A stretch of 64,000 bases of DNA from Prorocentrum cordatum (GCA_963575745.1 CAUYUJ010003636.1:506062-570061); one strand, 5' to 3'. Counted from the first letter of the stretch, positions 23,289 through 34,650 are shown. Program-made: numbers and translations. Notes: a model not told the origin generated them from the letters alone.

Positions 23289-23614
23289 AAGAACACGACA
23301 CAGCAGCTTTCCACGAGGTCACCGCTGCCATGCGGGAGTGGGCGGGCATCGAAGCGAGCCCGGGCAAGCGCCGCATGTGGAACCGTGGCGGCCTCGAACC
23401 GGCGGGGCACCTAGCGCTGGGCACAGACGTCTGGGTGGGAGGCGCCAGCGCGCCAGAGGAGTGCCGCGGCCTCAAGGTAGCCAGGCTACCCGAGGAGCAG
23501 GCAAGAAGAGGAACGCCGTTTCTTACAGGACGCCCCCTGACTGCCAGACCTTCAGCGCGCCTGGGTGCTCCTGCTGTATTGCGCGGCGCCGGGGTGCAAC
23601 CTTTTTTTTTCCGC

Positions 23615-26250
23615 TCCTCTCCCAGTCCCAGCCCCAGTCCCTGGCCGAGTCCGCAGCGAAAGGGGCCGCTGCACCCGGCTCCCTCCGGCTGGCCTCCTGG
23701 CTGGGCTGCCGACGCCCGCGGGCGCCTTAGGCGGCCCGACGGGCCCGCCGGCCACCGCGCGGTCTTCGCGCCGCCAGCCGCCGCCGCCCGCCGCCCGCCC
23801 GGCCGAGCCGCCCTGCGCGCCTCGGCCTCCGGAGGCTTCCGGCGGCGTCCGGAAGCCGCGGAAGCTCTCGAGGCCCTGGCCCGGTCGGCGCCCCTCCGCG
23901 CCCAGGCAAGGCCGTCCGCGAAGGCCGCCAGAGCTGCCCCGGCCCGGCGGCCCACGGCCGCAGCGCCCGCCGGCCCTGCCCACCTGCCGTGCGAGCGCCT
24001 GCCTGCCCAATCCCAGCTCTGTAACCCACGACGTCGGGTCCCAGCTTCGCGTCCAGCATCGCGCTGAGCAGCACGAATGCCTGTTGCCGCTGCCCCCTCT
24101 TCTCGCCCGCGCTGATCCCAGCATTGTAGCCGATGACACTTGGCGCCACCTTCGCCTCCCACATCTCGCTGAGCAGCGGGAGAGCCCGCTGCCACTGCTC
24201 GCCGTTCGCGCGCTCGCCGATCCCAGAGTTGTAGCTGATGGCATCTGGCTCCAACCTCACTTCCCGAATCTCGCAGAGCAGCGATAGAGCCCGTTGCCAC
24301 TGCTCGCCTTTCGTGCACGCGCTGATCCCAGAGCTGTAGCTGATGACACTTGGCTCCACCTTCGCCTCCCGCATCTCGCTGAGCAGTGGGTGAGCTTGCT
24401 GCCGCTGCTCGCCGTTTGTACACGCGCTGATCCCAGGGCTGATCCCAGAGTTGTAGCTGATGGCATCTGGCTCCAACCTCACTTCCCACATCTCGCAGAG
24501 CAGCGATAGAGCCCGCTGCCACTGCTCGCCTTCGCGCACGCGCTGATCCCAGAGCTGTAGCTGATGACATTCGGCTCCGATCTCACTTCCCACATCCTGC
24601 TGAGCAGTGATAGAGCCCGCTGCCACTGCTCGTCTTTCGCGCAGGTGCTGATCCCAGAGCTATAGCTGATGGCATCTGGCTCCACCTTCGCCTCCCGCAT
24701 CTCGCTGGGCAGTGGGAGAGCCCGCTGCCACTGCTCGCCTCTCGCGCATGCGCTGATCCCAGAGCTGTAGCTGATGACACTTGGCTCCACCTTCGCCTCC
24801 CACATCTCGCTGAGCAGTGGGAGAGCCTGCTGCCACTGCTCGCCGTTCGCGCACGCGCTGATCCCAGAGTTGTAGCTGATGGCATCTGGCTCCACCTTCG
24901 CCTCCCGCATCTCGCTGGGCAGTGAGAGAGCCCGCTGCCACTGCTCGCCTCTCGCGCACGCGCTGATCCCAGCTGTAGCTGATGACATTCGGCTCCGATC
25001 TCACTTCCCACATCCCGCTGAGCAGTGATAGAGCCCGCTGCCACTGCTCGTCTTTCGCGCGCGCGCTGATCCCAGAGCTTTAGCTGATGGCATCTGGCTC
25101 CACCTTCGCCTCCCACATCTCGCAGGGCAGTGGGAGAGCCCGCTGCCACTGCTCGCCTCTCGCGCATGCGCTGATCCCAGAGCTGTAGCTGATGACACTT
25201 GGCTCCACCTTCGCCTCCCGCTTCTCGCTGAGCAGCGGGAGAGCCTGCTGCCACGGCTCGCCGTTCGCACACGCGCTGATCCCAGAGTTGTAGCTGATGG
25301 CATCTGGCTCCAACCTCACTTCCCACATCTCGCAGAGCAGCGATAGAGCCCGCTGCCACTGCTCGCCTTTCGTGCACGCGCTGATCCCAGAGCTATAGCT
25401 GATGACACTTGGCTCCACTTTCGCCTCCCAAATCTCGCAGAGCAGCGATTGAGCCCGCTGCCAGTGCTCGCCGTTCGTACACGCGCTGATCCCAGGGCTG
25501 ATCCCAGAGTTGTAGCTGATGGCATCTGGCTCCAACCTCACTTCCCACATCTCGCAGAGCAGCGAGAGAGCCTGCTGCCACTGCTCGCCTTTCGCGCACG
25601 CGCTGATCCCAGAGCTGTAGCTGATGACGCTTGGCTCCACCTTCGCGTCCCACATCGCGCTGAGCAGTGGGAGAGCCTGCTGCCGCTGCTCGCCGTTCGC
25701 ACACGCGCTGATCCCAGGGCTGTATCTGATGTCATTCGGCTCCAACCTCACTTCCCACATCCCGCTGAGCAGTGATAGAGCCCGCTGCCACTGCTCATCT
25801 GTCGCGCAGGTGCTGATCCCAGAGCTATAGCTGATGTCACTTGGCTCCACCTTCGCCTCCCGCATCTCGCTGGGTAGTGAGAGAGCCCGCTGCCACTGCT
25901 CGCCTCTCGCGCATGCGCTGATCCCAGAGCTGTAGCTGATGACGCTTGGCTCCACCATCACCTCCCATCTTCCTCCTCCTCCTCCTCCACGCCCTGACTC
26001 CCTGGCTCACTGCCACTGCCCACTGACGTCGAGCGCGATTATCTTCGCCTCCTTCTCCTCCTCGACCTGGTCCTGCTCGTCCGCTGCCTTCTCCTCCTCT
26101 TCTATCTCGTCCTCTGCCGCCTCGCTCTCCTCCCTGGCTCGCCGCCACTGCCGCTGCCCATGTTTCGCACGCGCGCTGGCCCCAGCGATGCAACTGATGA
26201 CGTTGGGCCCCAGTTTGGGAATCAGCATCGCCATAGCCTGCTGCCACTGC
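23615..26250 (-). pseudogene. Tandem PPR repeat array, about 19 units, interrupted
   Basis: About nineteen 35-residue PPR units on the minus strand, consensus VISYSSGISACAKGEQWQRA then LSLLSEMREAKVEPD. PPR proteins bind RNA one base per repeat, usually in organelles. Units are nearly identical at DNA level (105-bp period). Two units, about 1.06 kb apart, share the same 4-residue insertion (SGISPGISAC), showing a block duplication. A TAA stop replaces the Tyr codon near 25,080, a 2-bp deletion lies near 24,973 and a 1-bp loss near 24,530, so the array is not one continuous frame. A weaker unit (EQWQQAMAMLIPKLGPNVIS) opens it near 26,220, and a Gly/Arg-rich tail follows to about 23,730. No targeting peptide is visible. 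A run of nine A on the minus strand near 23,600 ends the unit where it meets element D. It is a pseudogene, or a spliced gene with errors. Confidence 0.8.
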
Positions 26251-26519
26251 TCCCTTGTCTCGCAGGCGCGGCTGGGTCTGGACTCCAGGCGGGGGTGGGG
26301 CGGGCGGGGGGCGGAGGACGAGGGGGCGAGGGGCGCGAGCCGGGCCCGAACGGCGAGGGGCGAACGACGCGGGGGCAGGGGGCGAACGAGACGGGACCGA
26401 GACGAGGGGACAGAGGCCGAGGGAAAGGCGAGGGGAAGGGGCGGTGGGCGTCGTCGGTGCGCGTCGTCGTGCAGGTGCGCGTCGTTGCTGCTGGTCGTTG
26501 CAGATGGTGCCCGTCGTTG

Positions 26520-29500
26520 CTGGCAGTCGTGTTGCCGGTCGGAATTGGTGCTGGTCGCAGTCGTGGTGGTGCTGCTGCTGGTCGTGGTCGTGTTGGTGGT
26601 GCTGCTGCTGGTTGCGGTCGTGGTAGTGCTGCTGCTGGTCGCAGTCGTGGTGCTGCGAGTCGTAATCGTGGTGGTGTTGGTGGTCGCAGTCGTGGTGGTG
26701 CTGGTTGTGCTGGTGGTGCTGGTCTTGGTGGTGGTGCTGCTGCTGCTGGTCGCAGTCGTGGTGGTGCTGCTGCTGGTCGCAGTCGTGGTGTTGCTGGTCG
26801 CAGTTTTGGTGCTACTGGTCGCAGTCGTGGTGGTGCTGCGGGTTGCAGTCGTGGTGGTGGTGCTGGTCGTGGTTCTGCGGCTGGTCGCAGTCGTGCCGCT
26901 GCTGGTCGCAGTCGTGGAACGGCTGGTCGCAGTCGTGTTGGTGCTGCTGGTCGCGGTTGTGGTGGTGCTGCTTGTCGTGGTGGTGCTAGTCGTAGTAATG
27001 GTGGTGCTGCTGGTCGCCGTCGTGGTGCTACTGGTTGTGCTGGTGGTGCTGGTGGTGTTGTTGGTCGTGGTGGTGGAGCTGCTGGTGGCAGTCGTGGTGG
27101 TGCTGCTGCTGGTCGTGGTCGTGGTGTTGCTGGTGGCAGTCGTAGTGCTGCTGGTAGCAGTCGTGGTGGTGCTGCTGGTCGCGGTCAAGGTGGTGCTGCT
27201 GCTGGACGTGGTGGTGCTGCTGCTGGTCGCAGTGGTGGTGGCGCTGGTTGTAGTCGTGGTGGTGCTGCTGGTCTCTGTGGTGCTGCTGCTGGTTGTGCTG
27301 GTGGTGCTGGTCGTGGTGGTGCTGCTGGTCGCTGTCTCGGTGCTGCTGCTCCCGGTTTCGGTCGTGGCGCTGCTGGTCGCAGTCGTGGTGCTGCTGGTCG
27401 TGGTCGTGGTGCTGCTGCGGGTCGCGGTCGTGGTGGTGGTACTGCTGGTCGTTGTCGTGGTGGTGGTGCTGCTGGTCGCAGTCGTGGTGCTGCTGGTCGC
27501 AGTCGTGGCGCTGTTGGTCACAGTCGTGGGGCTGCTGGTCGCCGTCGTCTTGGTGCTGGTGGTGCTGCTGGTCGTGGTGGTGCTGCTGGTCTCTGTGGTG
27601 CTGCTGCTGGTCGCAGTCGTGGTGGTGCTGGTCGTAGTGGTGGTGGTGCTGCTGGTCGCAGTCGTGGTAGTGGTAGTGCTGGTTGTGCTGGTGATGCTGG
27701 TCGTGGCGGTGCTGCTGGTCGCAGTCTCGGTGCTGCTGCTCCCGGTTGCAATCGTGGTGCTGTTGGTCGCTGTCGTGGTGCTGCTGGTCGTGGTCGTGGT
27801 CGTGGTGGTGCTGCGGGTCGCAGTCGTGGTGGCGGTGCTGCTGGTCGCAGTCGTGGTGGTGCTGCTGCTGGTCGCAGTCGTGGTGCTGCTGGTCGCAGCC
27901 GTGGCGCTGCTGGTCGCAGTCGTGGGGCTGCTGGTCGCCGTCGTGGTGGTGCTGGTGGTGCTACTGGTCGTGGTGGTGGTGCTGCTGGTCGTTGTGGTGC
28001 TGCTGCTGGTTGCAGTCGTGGTGGTGCTGGTCGTAGTCGTGGTGGTGCTGCTGGTCGCAGTCGTGGTGGTGCTGCTTGTGCTAGTGGTGCTGGTGGTGCT
28101 GCTGGTCGTGGTGGTGGTGGTGCTGCTGGTCGTAGTCGTGGTGCTGCTGCTGGTCGCAGTCGTCGTGCTGCTGGTCGCAGTCGTGGTGCTCCTGGTCGTG
28201 GTCGTGGTGGTGCTGCGGGTCGCTGTCGTGGTGGTGGTGCTGCTGGTCGCAGTCGTGGTGGTGCTGCTGCTGGTCTGCAGTCGTGGTGCTGCTGGTCGCA
28301 GTCGTGGCGCTGCTGGTCGCAGTCGTGGGGCTGCTGGTCGCCGTCGTGGTGGTGCTGGTGGTGCTACTGGTCGTGGTGGTGCTGCTGGTCGTTGGTGGTG
28401 CTGCTGCTGGTTGCAGTCGTGGTGGTGCTGGTCGTAGTCGTGGTGGTGCTGCTGGTCGCAGTCGTGGTGGTGCTGCTTGTGCTAGTGGTGCTGGTGGTGC
28501 TGCTGGTCGTGGTGGTCGTGGTGCTGCTGGTCGTGGTCGTGGTCGTGGTGGTGCTGCGGGTCGCTGTCGTGGTTGTGGTGCTGCTGGTCGCAGTCGTGGT
28601 GGTGCTGCTTCTGGTCGCAGTCGTGCTGCTGCTGGTCGCAGTCGTGGTGCTGCTGGTCGCGGTCGTGGGGCTGCTGGTCGCCGTCGTGGTGGTGCTGGTG
28701 GTGCTGCTGGTCGTGGTGGTGGTGCTGCTGGTCGTCGTGGTGCTGCTGCTGGTTGCAGTCGTGGCGGTGCTGGTCGTAGTCGTGGTGGTGCTGCTGGTCG
28801 CCGTCGTGGTGGTGCTGCTTGTGCTAGTGGTGCTGGTGGTGCTGCTGGTCGTGGTGGTGGTGGTGCTGCTGGTCGTAGTCGTGGTGGTGCTGCTGCTGGT
28901 CGCAGTCGTGCTGCTGGTCGCAGTCGTGGTGCTGAACGTTGTCGTGGTGGTGCTGGTCGTAGTGGTGGTGGTGCTGCTGGTCGCAGTCGTGGTAGTGCTG
29001 GTTGTGCTGGTGGTGCTGGTCGTGGTGGGGCTGCTGGTCACTGTCTCGGTGCTGCTGCTCCCGGTTGCAGTCGTGGTGTTGGTGGTCGCTGTCGTGGTGC
29101 TGCTGGTTGGTCGTGGTCGTGGTCGTGGTGGTGCTGCGGGTCGCAGTCGTGGTGGTGGTGCTGCTGGTCGCCGTCGTGGTGGTGCTGCTGCTGGTCGCAG
29201 TTGTGGTGCTGCTGGTCGCAGTCGCGGCGCTGCTGGTCGCAGTCGTGGGGCTGCTGGTCGCCGTCGTGGTGGTGCTGGTGGTGCTACTGGTCGTGGTGGT
29301 GGTGCTGCTGGTCGTTGTGGTGCTGCTGCTGGTTGCAGTCGTGGTGGTGCTGGTCGTAATCGTGGTGGTGCTGCTGGTCGCAGTCGTGGTGGTGCTGCTT
29401 GTGCTGGTGGTGCTGGTGGTGCTGCTGGTCGTGGTGGTGGTGGTGCTGCTGGTGGTCGCAGTCGTGGTGCTGCTGGTCGCAGTCGTGGTGCTCCTGGTCG

Positions 29501-29640
29501 TGGTCGTGGTGGTGCTGCGGGTCGCTCTCGTGGTGGTGGTGTTGGTGGTGGTTCTGCTGCGGGTCGCAGTCGAAGCGGTGGTGCTGCTGGTCGCCGTTGT
29601 GGTGGTGGTGGTACTGCTGGTCTCCTCGTGGTGCCCGCTG
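26520..29640 (-). repeat. CAN triplet array, 3.1 kb, with higher-order units
   Basis: On the minus strand a mix of CAC, GAC, CAG and AAC-type triplets (plus strand GCTGCTGGTCGCAGTCGTGG). The phrase GTCGTGGGGCTGCTGGTCGC recurs near 27,520, 27,920, 28,325, 28,660 and 29,240, giving higher-order units of roughly 0.34-0.58 kb. It directly follows the C-terminus of the RT element ending at 29,711, and equals the repeats behind other A-type copies (54.44-55.38 and 53.3-54.1 kb). Open frames here (up to over 1,200 codons) are low-complexity artefacts. Confidence 0.9.
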
Positions 29641-29710
29641 CCGCGTCGGGGGTGCTCCCGGCGCTCGTCGGAGCCCCCCGGGGAGGCCGTGCTGGCCGCG
29701 GTGCCAAGCA

Positions 29711-32700
29711 TCAGGGGCGCGCTGGCAGGCGGCTAGCGGGTGGGCCAGCGGAGTCCGCGAGCAGCACTTCGGCCAGGTCTGGGTCGTCCTCCCCGGCGGC
29801 CCCCCCCAGGGCTAGGTAGCCGTCGCCCGTCAGGGTGGCCATGAGCGCGTCCTGGGCCGCGACGCTCAGGAACCCCCACAAGCGGCTGGTGTACGCGAGC
29901 TCCGCAGAGCGGCGGAGGAGGGCCGGGGCGGCCCGCGCCTTCTGCTTGGCAAGCAAGCGTACCAGCTGGAGGGAGTCGCGGCCCCACCTGCCTCCGACCT
30001 CGCAGGAGAAGACCATGAGGCGGCCTGAATGGCTGGTCGTGAGTTCGTGGTACCTGCGTCGTTTGCGCCTTTCGGCCACAAGTAGCGCGGCGCCGTCGGT
30101 GTCGAAGGTGCGCGGCCGGCGGAGGGGGGACACCATGGTGCTGTCGCAGAACAGCGGAACGCCGTTCGGCGAGATGCCGTAGACGACTAGATCTAATTGT
30201 CTGCGGTCCAGCGGGTTGTGGACAACGGCGTTAGTGCCCCGCAGCAGCTGTTAAGGGGACAACTCTCCCTCCTGCTTCTCTGGCGACCCTCGCCCAAGCT
30301 CGTTCGAGCGGTTTCGCGCGTCTGGCGAGAAGCCCGGCGCGTGGGAACGCGGCTAGGTGGTCTCCCAGCGCGCCCAGCCGGGCCCGGCAGCCTGGGCGGC
30401 CGGCTGCCCCGCACGCGTGCGGGAGGAGCGGCAGCGGGAGCCTGAAGCGCCGGCGCAAGGCTGCCAGGAACCGCGCGGGCTTGAACTCGCGCCCCTCGGC
30501 GGTGGGTAAAGTGTGAAGCCAGTGAACGGCCCTCGGTCCTGAGCCTGACCTTAGCATGGCCTGGTTGGCCCTGGTGAGGCTGGGCATGAACACGTTGTCC
30601 CTGTAGTGGGTGTTGCGTGCGGAACAAGCGTGGAACTGCCAGCCGTGCTGCCGCTCCCCCGGTTCGGCGGCCTCCGAGCGCGGCGGCGCTTCTGGGCGCA
30701 GCCCCTGGAGCAGGTCGGCCCAGGAAGGTCTCCGGAAGCCTTCGGATTCGAGCAGCTGTGCGGCCGCGGCGGCTGCGGCAAGGTTGCCCCTACGGCCGGG
30801 CCTGGCGCCGTCGAGGAGGTCCCTGATCGCTGCAGCTTCAACAGGGCGCCGTTGGTGGAGCATGTGTAGGGCGTCTGCCCAAGCGCCCCAGTAGGCCGCT
30901 GGGGACGTGCGCGCGGCGCTTTGGAGCCCGAGTCCTCCGTGTCGCCCAGGCATTGCTGCCAGTGCGCGCGCCGGTCGCTCTTCGTCTTGCGACATTGCGG
31001 GGTCCCCGAGGAGGCGGCGCAGGGTGGCCCACATGTCGCCGTCGTGGCCTCTCGCGTATTCTGCGATCTCCTCTGGCGGCAAGGTTCGCAGCAGGTGGTT
31101 GGCCCGCGGGGAGGCGCAGGGGAGGAGGAGGAGCCAAGCGCACTGTAGGTCGGGCAGGTGCGCCAGTTCGTCCAGGAGTCCCCTCTCTTCCTGTAGTCTG
31201 CTCTCCAAGTGTGCGGCGACGAATTCTGGGGTGCCTGGGGGGGCGCCTAGGATCTTGATTCCTCGGTCGGGTGGCGCTCTGTCGCCCCTCCAGACGTCTT
31301 GTCCCAGCTCGCCGATTCCGGGCGGCGCTGCGCCTCCGCCCCTGCTGTAAGCCCGGAACTTGCCAAGGTGGCAATCCACGTTTGCGTGGAGGTGAATTGC
31401 TCCGGTGGTGGTGTGGAAAGCGGCTCTGGCCCTGGCCCGGGTGGCCTTGATGTACGCGTCGTCCAAGCAAGCGACCAGGAAGTCCCCTTGCTCGAGGGTC
31501 CTGGAGGCGCCCGCCAGCGCTCCGTGCAGGGCGAGAGCGAAGAGGGCCGGGGCCAGCGCGTCCCCCTGCTCCACTCCCTCTCCCAGGTGCACGTCGTGCA
31601 CAGTCCCCATTTCGTCTTGCCAGAGGCAGGTGGAGTCCTGCCCGTACCACATCTTCACGAAGGGGATTAAGCCGGCAGCCGGCCAGCTCTGGGCGAGCAA
31701 GGAGCTCCTGGAAGAAGGCCGACCTCGACACATGGTCGAAAGCCCCGACTCCATCGATGCTGACAATCACTGCGTCGTCGTCGTGGTCCAGCACTGACCT
31801 CAGCAGCATGGCGGCGCAGTCGGTTCCTGCCCGCGTCGTCAGGGCGAACTGGAAGGGCGTAGTTGCGGCCGCGAACTGCTCGGCGAAGTGTTGAGCGAGC
31901 GCCCTGGTGACCAGTCGGCGGAAAACGTCGCCGGCGGCGATGCCCCGTACTCCGCTGTCTGGTTTCTGGAGCGCCGTCATCTTGCAGAGGGCCAGAGCGC
32001 GGGCAATCGGGGAGGGCACCCGCGCCTCCGCGAGGGCAGCGGCGGCGAATCCGAGCAGGCCCATGGACTCTTCGTGTTCCAGCAGCGGCTTGAGGTGCTC
32101 AACGCGGACTCCCGACGGTCCTGCTGCCGTGCCCTTTTTGGCGGACCGGAGGCAAGCGAGGAATTTGGTCTTGTCGAGTCTCGCTCTGTCGGTTGCGCGG
32201 TCTAGGTTGGCGGGTAGTCGGCGGCTCAGGGTAGGCGGTCGGCGGGCCAGGCCCCGCAGCCTGTTTAGTGTCTCCCCGTTGCCGGGCGCGCTCGCCGCCG
32301 CGGTCAAGACCTGTCTACCCCGTGACGGGTTGCCGTTTCGGACGTGCGCGCAAGCCTGTTCTCTGCGTCTCTCCTGCTGTTGCTCCTCTGTGGCTGGCCT
32401 CGGCGCTGCGCGCGCGCCAGTCGTGGTGTTGGCCTCGTGTAGCAGGGCCAGCCAGTCGCCCTGGCGGAACCGTTGGGCGCGTTCCAAGAGCTCTTGTCGG
32501 CCCTCGGCGTCGGCACCCTTGGGCTTGCTTAGCAGGAGCCTCGAGGCGAGGAGGAACAGCGTCCATCCTTGGTGGGTTGTTGCTTGGTTGCCCTGGTCGT
32601 GTCCTCGTTTGATCCTCTTCAAGGCCGCGGCGAACGCCATCCGGGTCTCCGCGCGCAGGAAACGCGGCACGTTCTGTAGTGTCGGCACGAATCTCCGTAG

Positions 32701-32917
32701 CTCTTGTTGGAGGTCGATGCTCCCGAGAGCTGCCCAGGACTCTTCGGTGGGTCCGTTGCTCGGGGCTGGGGCCTGCGCTGGTTCGGCCTCGTGGTCGGTC
32801 TCCTCGGTGCTGGAGTTGCTCTCGCTGGAGTTGCTGTCGCCGTCGTTGGCGTCTCCATCCTCCGCGCCCGCGTTTCTGCCGTCGCCGCCGCTGCTCGGGC
32901 TTCCTCCTCCCATATGG
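29711..32917 (-). pseudogene. A-type retroelement C: 3' half, RT plus restriction-like domain
   Basis: A minus-strand frame from 32,913 opens in an acidic linker (AEDGDANDGDSNSSES), then FRQGDWLALLHEAN, KGTAAGPSGVRVEHL and RGIAAGDVFRRLV. RT motif A follows as VIVSIDGVGAFDHVSRS near 31,750. A frameshift near 31,690 moves to the frame with GVEQGDALAPALFALALH (motif B) and VACLDDAYIKAT (motif C, LDD in place of YxDD) near 31,455. A further shift near 30,240 leads to ISPNGVPLFCDSTMVSPL, ERRKRRRYHEL and FSCEVGGRW, matching the C-terminal domain of the 55-kb copy. That domain has the spaced Asp, Arg-Lys and Glu residues of restriction-like LINE endonucleases (inference). The ORF ends at 29,711 and is followed by the CAN array. 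Its start codon lies exactly at the edge of the 16.65-kb insertion, so this is the 3' half of a split element, not a complete gene. Confidence 0.85.
32910..32917. repeat. Target-site duplication CCATATGG, left copy
   Basis: Eight bases adjoining the left inverted repeat of the large insertion. The identical octamer is at 49,568-49,575. The octamer is palindromic, so it could alternatively be counted as part of the inverted repeats. Confidence 0.75.
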
Positions 32918-33049
32918 ATCGGCGCCCCTTAGATCTGGAGGTCTAAGAGAAGTTTTAAGTTCTAAGTTAAGTGCAATTTTAGATAAGTGGCGGATCTAGG
33001 AGACGGATTTAAGTTAAGATCTAAGGGGTGAATCCCACTCTGCGGAACT

Positions 33050-34130
33050 TGAAGTCGTCATCTCCACTGCTCGCGCAAACATCCCACCCACCCACCCGCA
33101 ACTTGGTTTGCAAAACCTGTTAAGACCGACTACGACGACACCGACGACAACGACTAGGACGACACCGACGACGTCTCCGACGACTTCGACGACGACAACG
33201 ACGCCGACGCCGACGACGACGAAGACGACGACGACGACGCCAACGAAGGCGACGACGAGGAAGGAGGAAGGACGACGACGGCGACAACGACGACAACGAC
33301 GAAGGAGGAGGGAGGACGGTGACGACGCGAACGACGACGAAGGAGGAAGGACGGCGACGCCGACGACGACAACGACGAGGGAGGAGGGAAGACGACGACG
33401 ACAACGACGACGACGACGGCGACGACATAGGAGGGACGACGATGAGACGCCGACGACGGACGACGACGACGACGTGGGAGGAGGAGGAAGGACGACCACG
33501 GCGACAACGACGATGGAAACGACCACGACGCCAAAGAGGACGACGACGACAAACAGGAGAAAAGACAGAGGACGACGTAGGCGACGACGACGACGACGCG
33601 GGAGGAGGGAGGACGGCGACGACGACGACGACGACGACGCAAGAGCGCGCGCGCACGCTTTTGTTGAAAATCCGTGTTGCGAAACCTTGGGTTCTTGTAG
33701 GTTTTTTGGACGCACGATTTTGAAATCCTTCCGAAACCGATGGGTTTTGAAGGTTTTCGGCATACGTCCGCGACGACGCGCGCGTCTGCACTTCGTCCCA
33801 TTTTTTGCAGAGGATTCTCGCGACGGCACACGCGCAAGGGCGTTCGACAGATTTCGACATGCGCGCGCGCGAAGCCCGTTTGGTAGCATTTTGTGAAAAT
33901 CTGGAAAAAAAACACCTATGGTTTTCTTAAGATTTCGCAAGAGCTCGCGCGGAAGTTTTTTTAGAAAATCAGTGTTGCGAAACCATGTGTTTTTGTATGT
34001 CTTTTCGGAAACTCGATTGCGAAATCCTTCCGGCACCGAAGGTTTTTGAAGGATTTCGGCATGCGCGCGCGACGACGCGCGCGCGTGCACTTCGTTTCAT
34101 TTGTTGCAAGGGATTCGTGAAAAAGTGTCC
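33050..34130 (-). repeat. Dispersed repeat R1, copy 2
   Basis: The reverse complement matches 11,840-12,655. The block with AACCAAGTTGCGGGTGGG sits at 33,050-33,120, the CGA/CGT triplet core at 33,120-33,650, and the GCGCGCG plus GAAATCCTTCCG block at 33,660-33,900. That last block is partly duplicated at 33,950-34,130. The triplet core is about four times longer than in copy 1. Translations of the core are low-complexity artefacts. Confidence 0.75.
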
Positions 34131-34335
34131 TGTTAGAAAGAAAAATGTCCCCGCATAATGTTATTTGACAGGGAGCCGCAGGGGGGGGGGGGGGGTACCG
34201 GCTTGGCTGGGATAGTATGAACTCAGATTTGGATGGACATGTGGTCAGAATCATATGTGATTTACAGCACGCGCGGGGGCCCGATAAGTCCGGGGGGGGG
34301 GGGGTAGAATCTATTACTCTTTTAGAAAGGAGAAT

Positions 34336-34440
34336 TAAGGGGCGGATCTAAGGGGCGGATCTAAGGGGCGGATCTAAGGGGCGGATCTAGGGGGTGAGTC
34401 TAAGGGGCGAATCTAAGGGGCGGGGTAAGGGCGCCCATAG
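34336..34440. repeat. TAAGGGGCGGATC tandem repeats
   Basis: Six to seven copies of a 16-bp unit (GGGGCGGATCTAA and variants). The following GGGCGCCCAT, read in reverse (ATGGGCGCCCTTA), resembles the left TIR at 32,918 (ATCGGCGCCCCTTA). This could be the far end of a smaller 1.5-kb element nested at, or co-terminal with, the left end of the large insertion. Confidence 0.6.
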
Positions 34441-34529
34441 TCGCGCCCCCACTAGACTACGTACGAACGAAGATGCACGCGCGGGGTGGACCAGAGCCCG
34501 ACTTGCGAGGCGAAACGAGTAGCTGGAGC

Positions 34530-34650
34530 GAGGAGGAGGAGGAGGAGGGGGAGGAGGCGGAGGAGGGGTAGGAGGAGGAGGAGGAGGAGGAGGAGGAGGA
34601 GGAGGAGGACGAGGAGGAGGGAGAGGACGAGGACGAGGACGAGGGGGAGA
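34530..34650. repeat. GAG/AGG purine microsatellite
   Basis: A nearly pure purine (GAG)n run with GAC interruptions. Confidence 0.9.

Larger units (their letters stand above)
18430..23600 (+). pseudogene. A-type retroelement D: truncated, frameshifted RT element
   Basis: The order matches the minus-strand A-type elements at 49-63 kb. After a GC minisatellite comes an N-terminal basic region with FQRRRAFLTERFGAR (19.95-20.0 kb), compare RRRRCVTERFEKRR in the 63-kb element. Next are CAG/CAN repeats (20.3-21.06 kb), FGQAPEGGRNFAGYSPR (compare FGRAPEGGWNFASYSPR in the 52-kb copy), and CCGAHFHLGCRAD from the RING-like finger whose first Cys pair is damaged (CVAR). Then LLASRGLAPGTPETLEELRG, RGIVAGDAFRQLV and GGEQGDPPMPALYSLAQ (RT motif B). 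The segment with RT motif A (SIDGxGAFD) is deleted. Motif C, LIDDVYTV, is interrupted by a 0.8-kb insertion and recurs on its far side, where the element resumes (MWNRGG, VWVGGA) and stops at LQRAWVLLLYCAAPGCN near 23,590. It is non-functional. Confidence 0.8.

Noticed and set aside
26007-29819. Open frames of 500 to over 1,200 codons rich in Gly/Arg, Val/Leu, Thr/Ser or Cys/Trp
   Set aside because: Frames are open on both strands of the CAN array. No domain is present and the residues follow the triplets.
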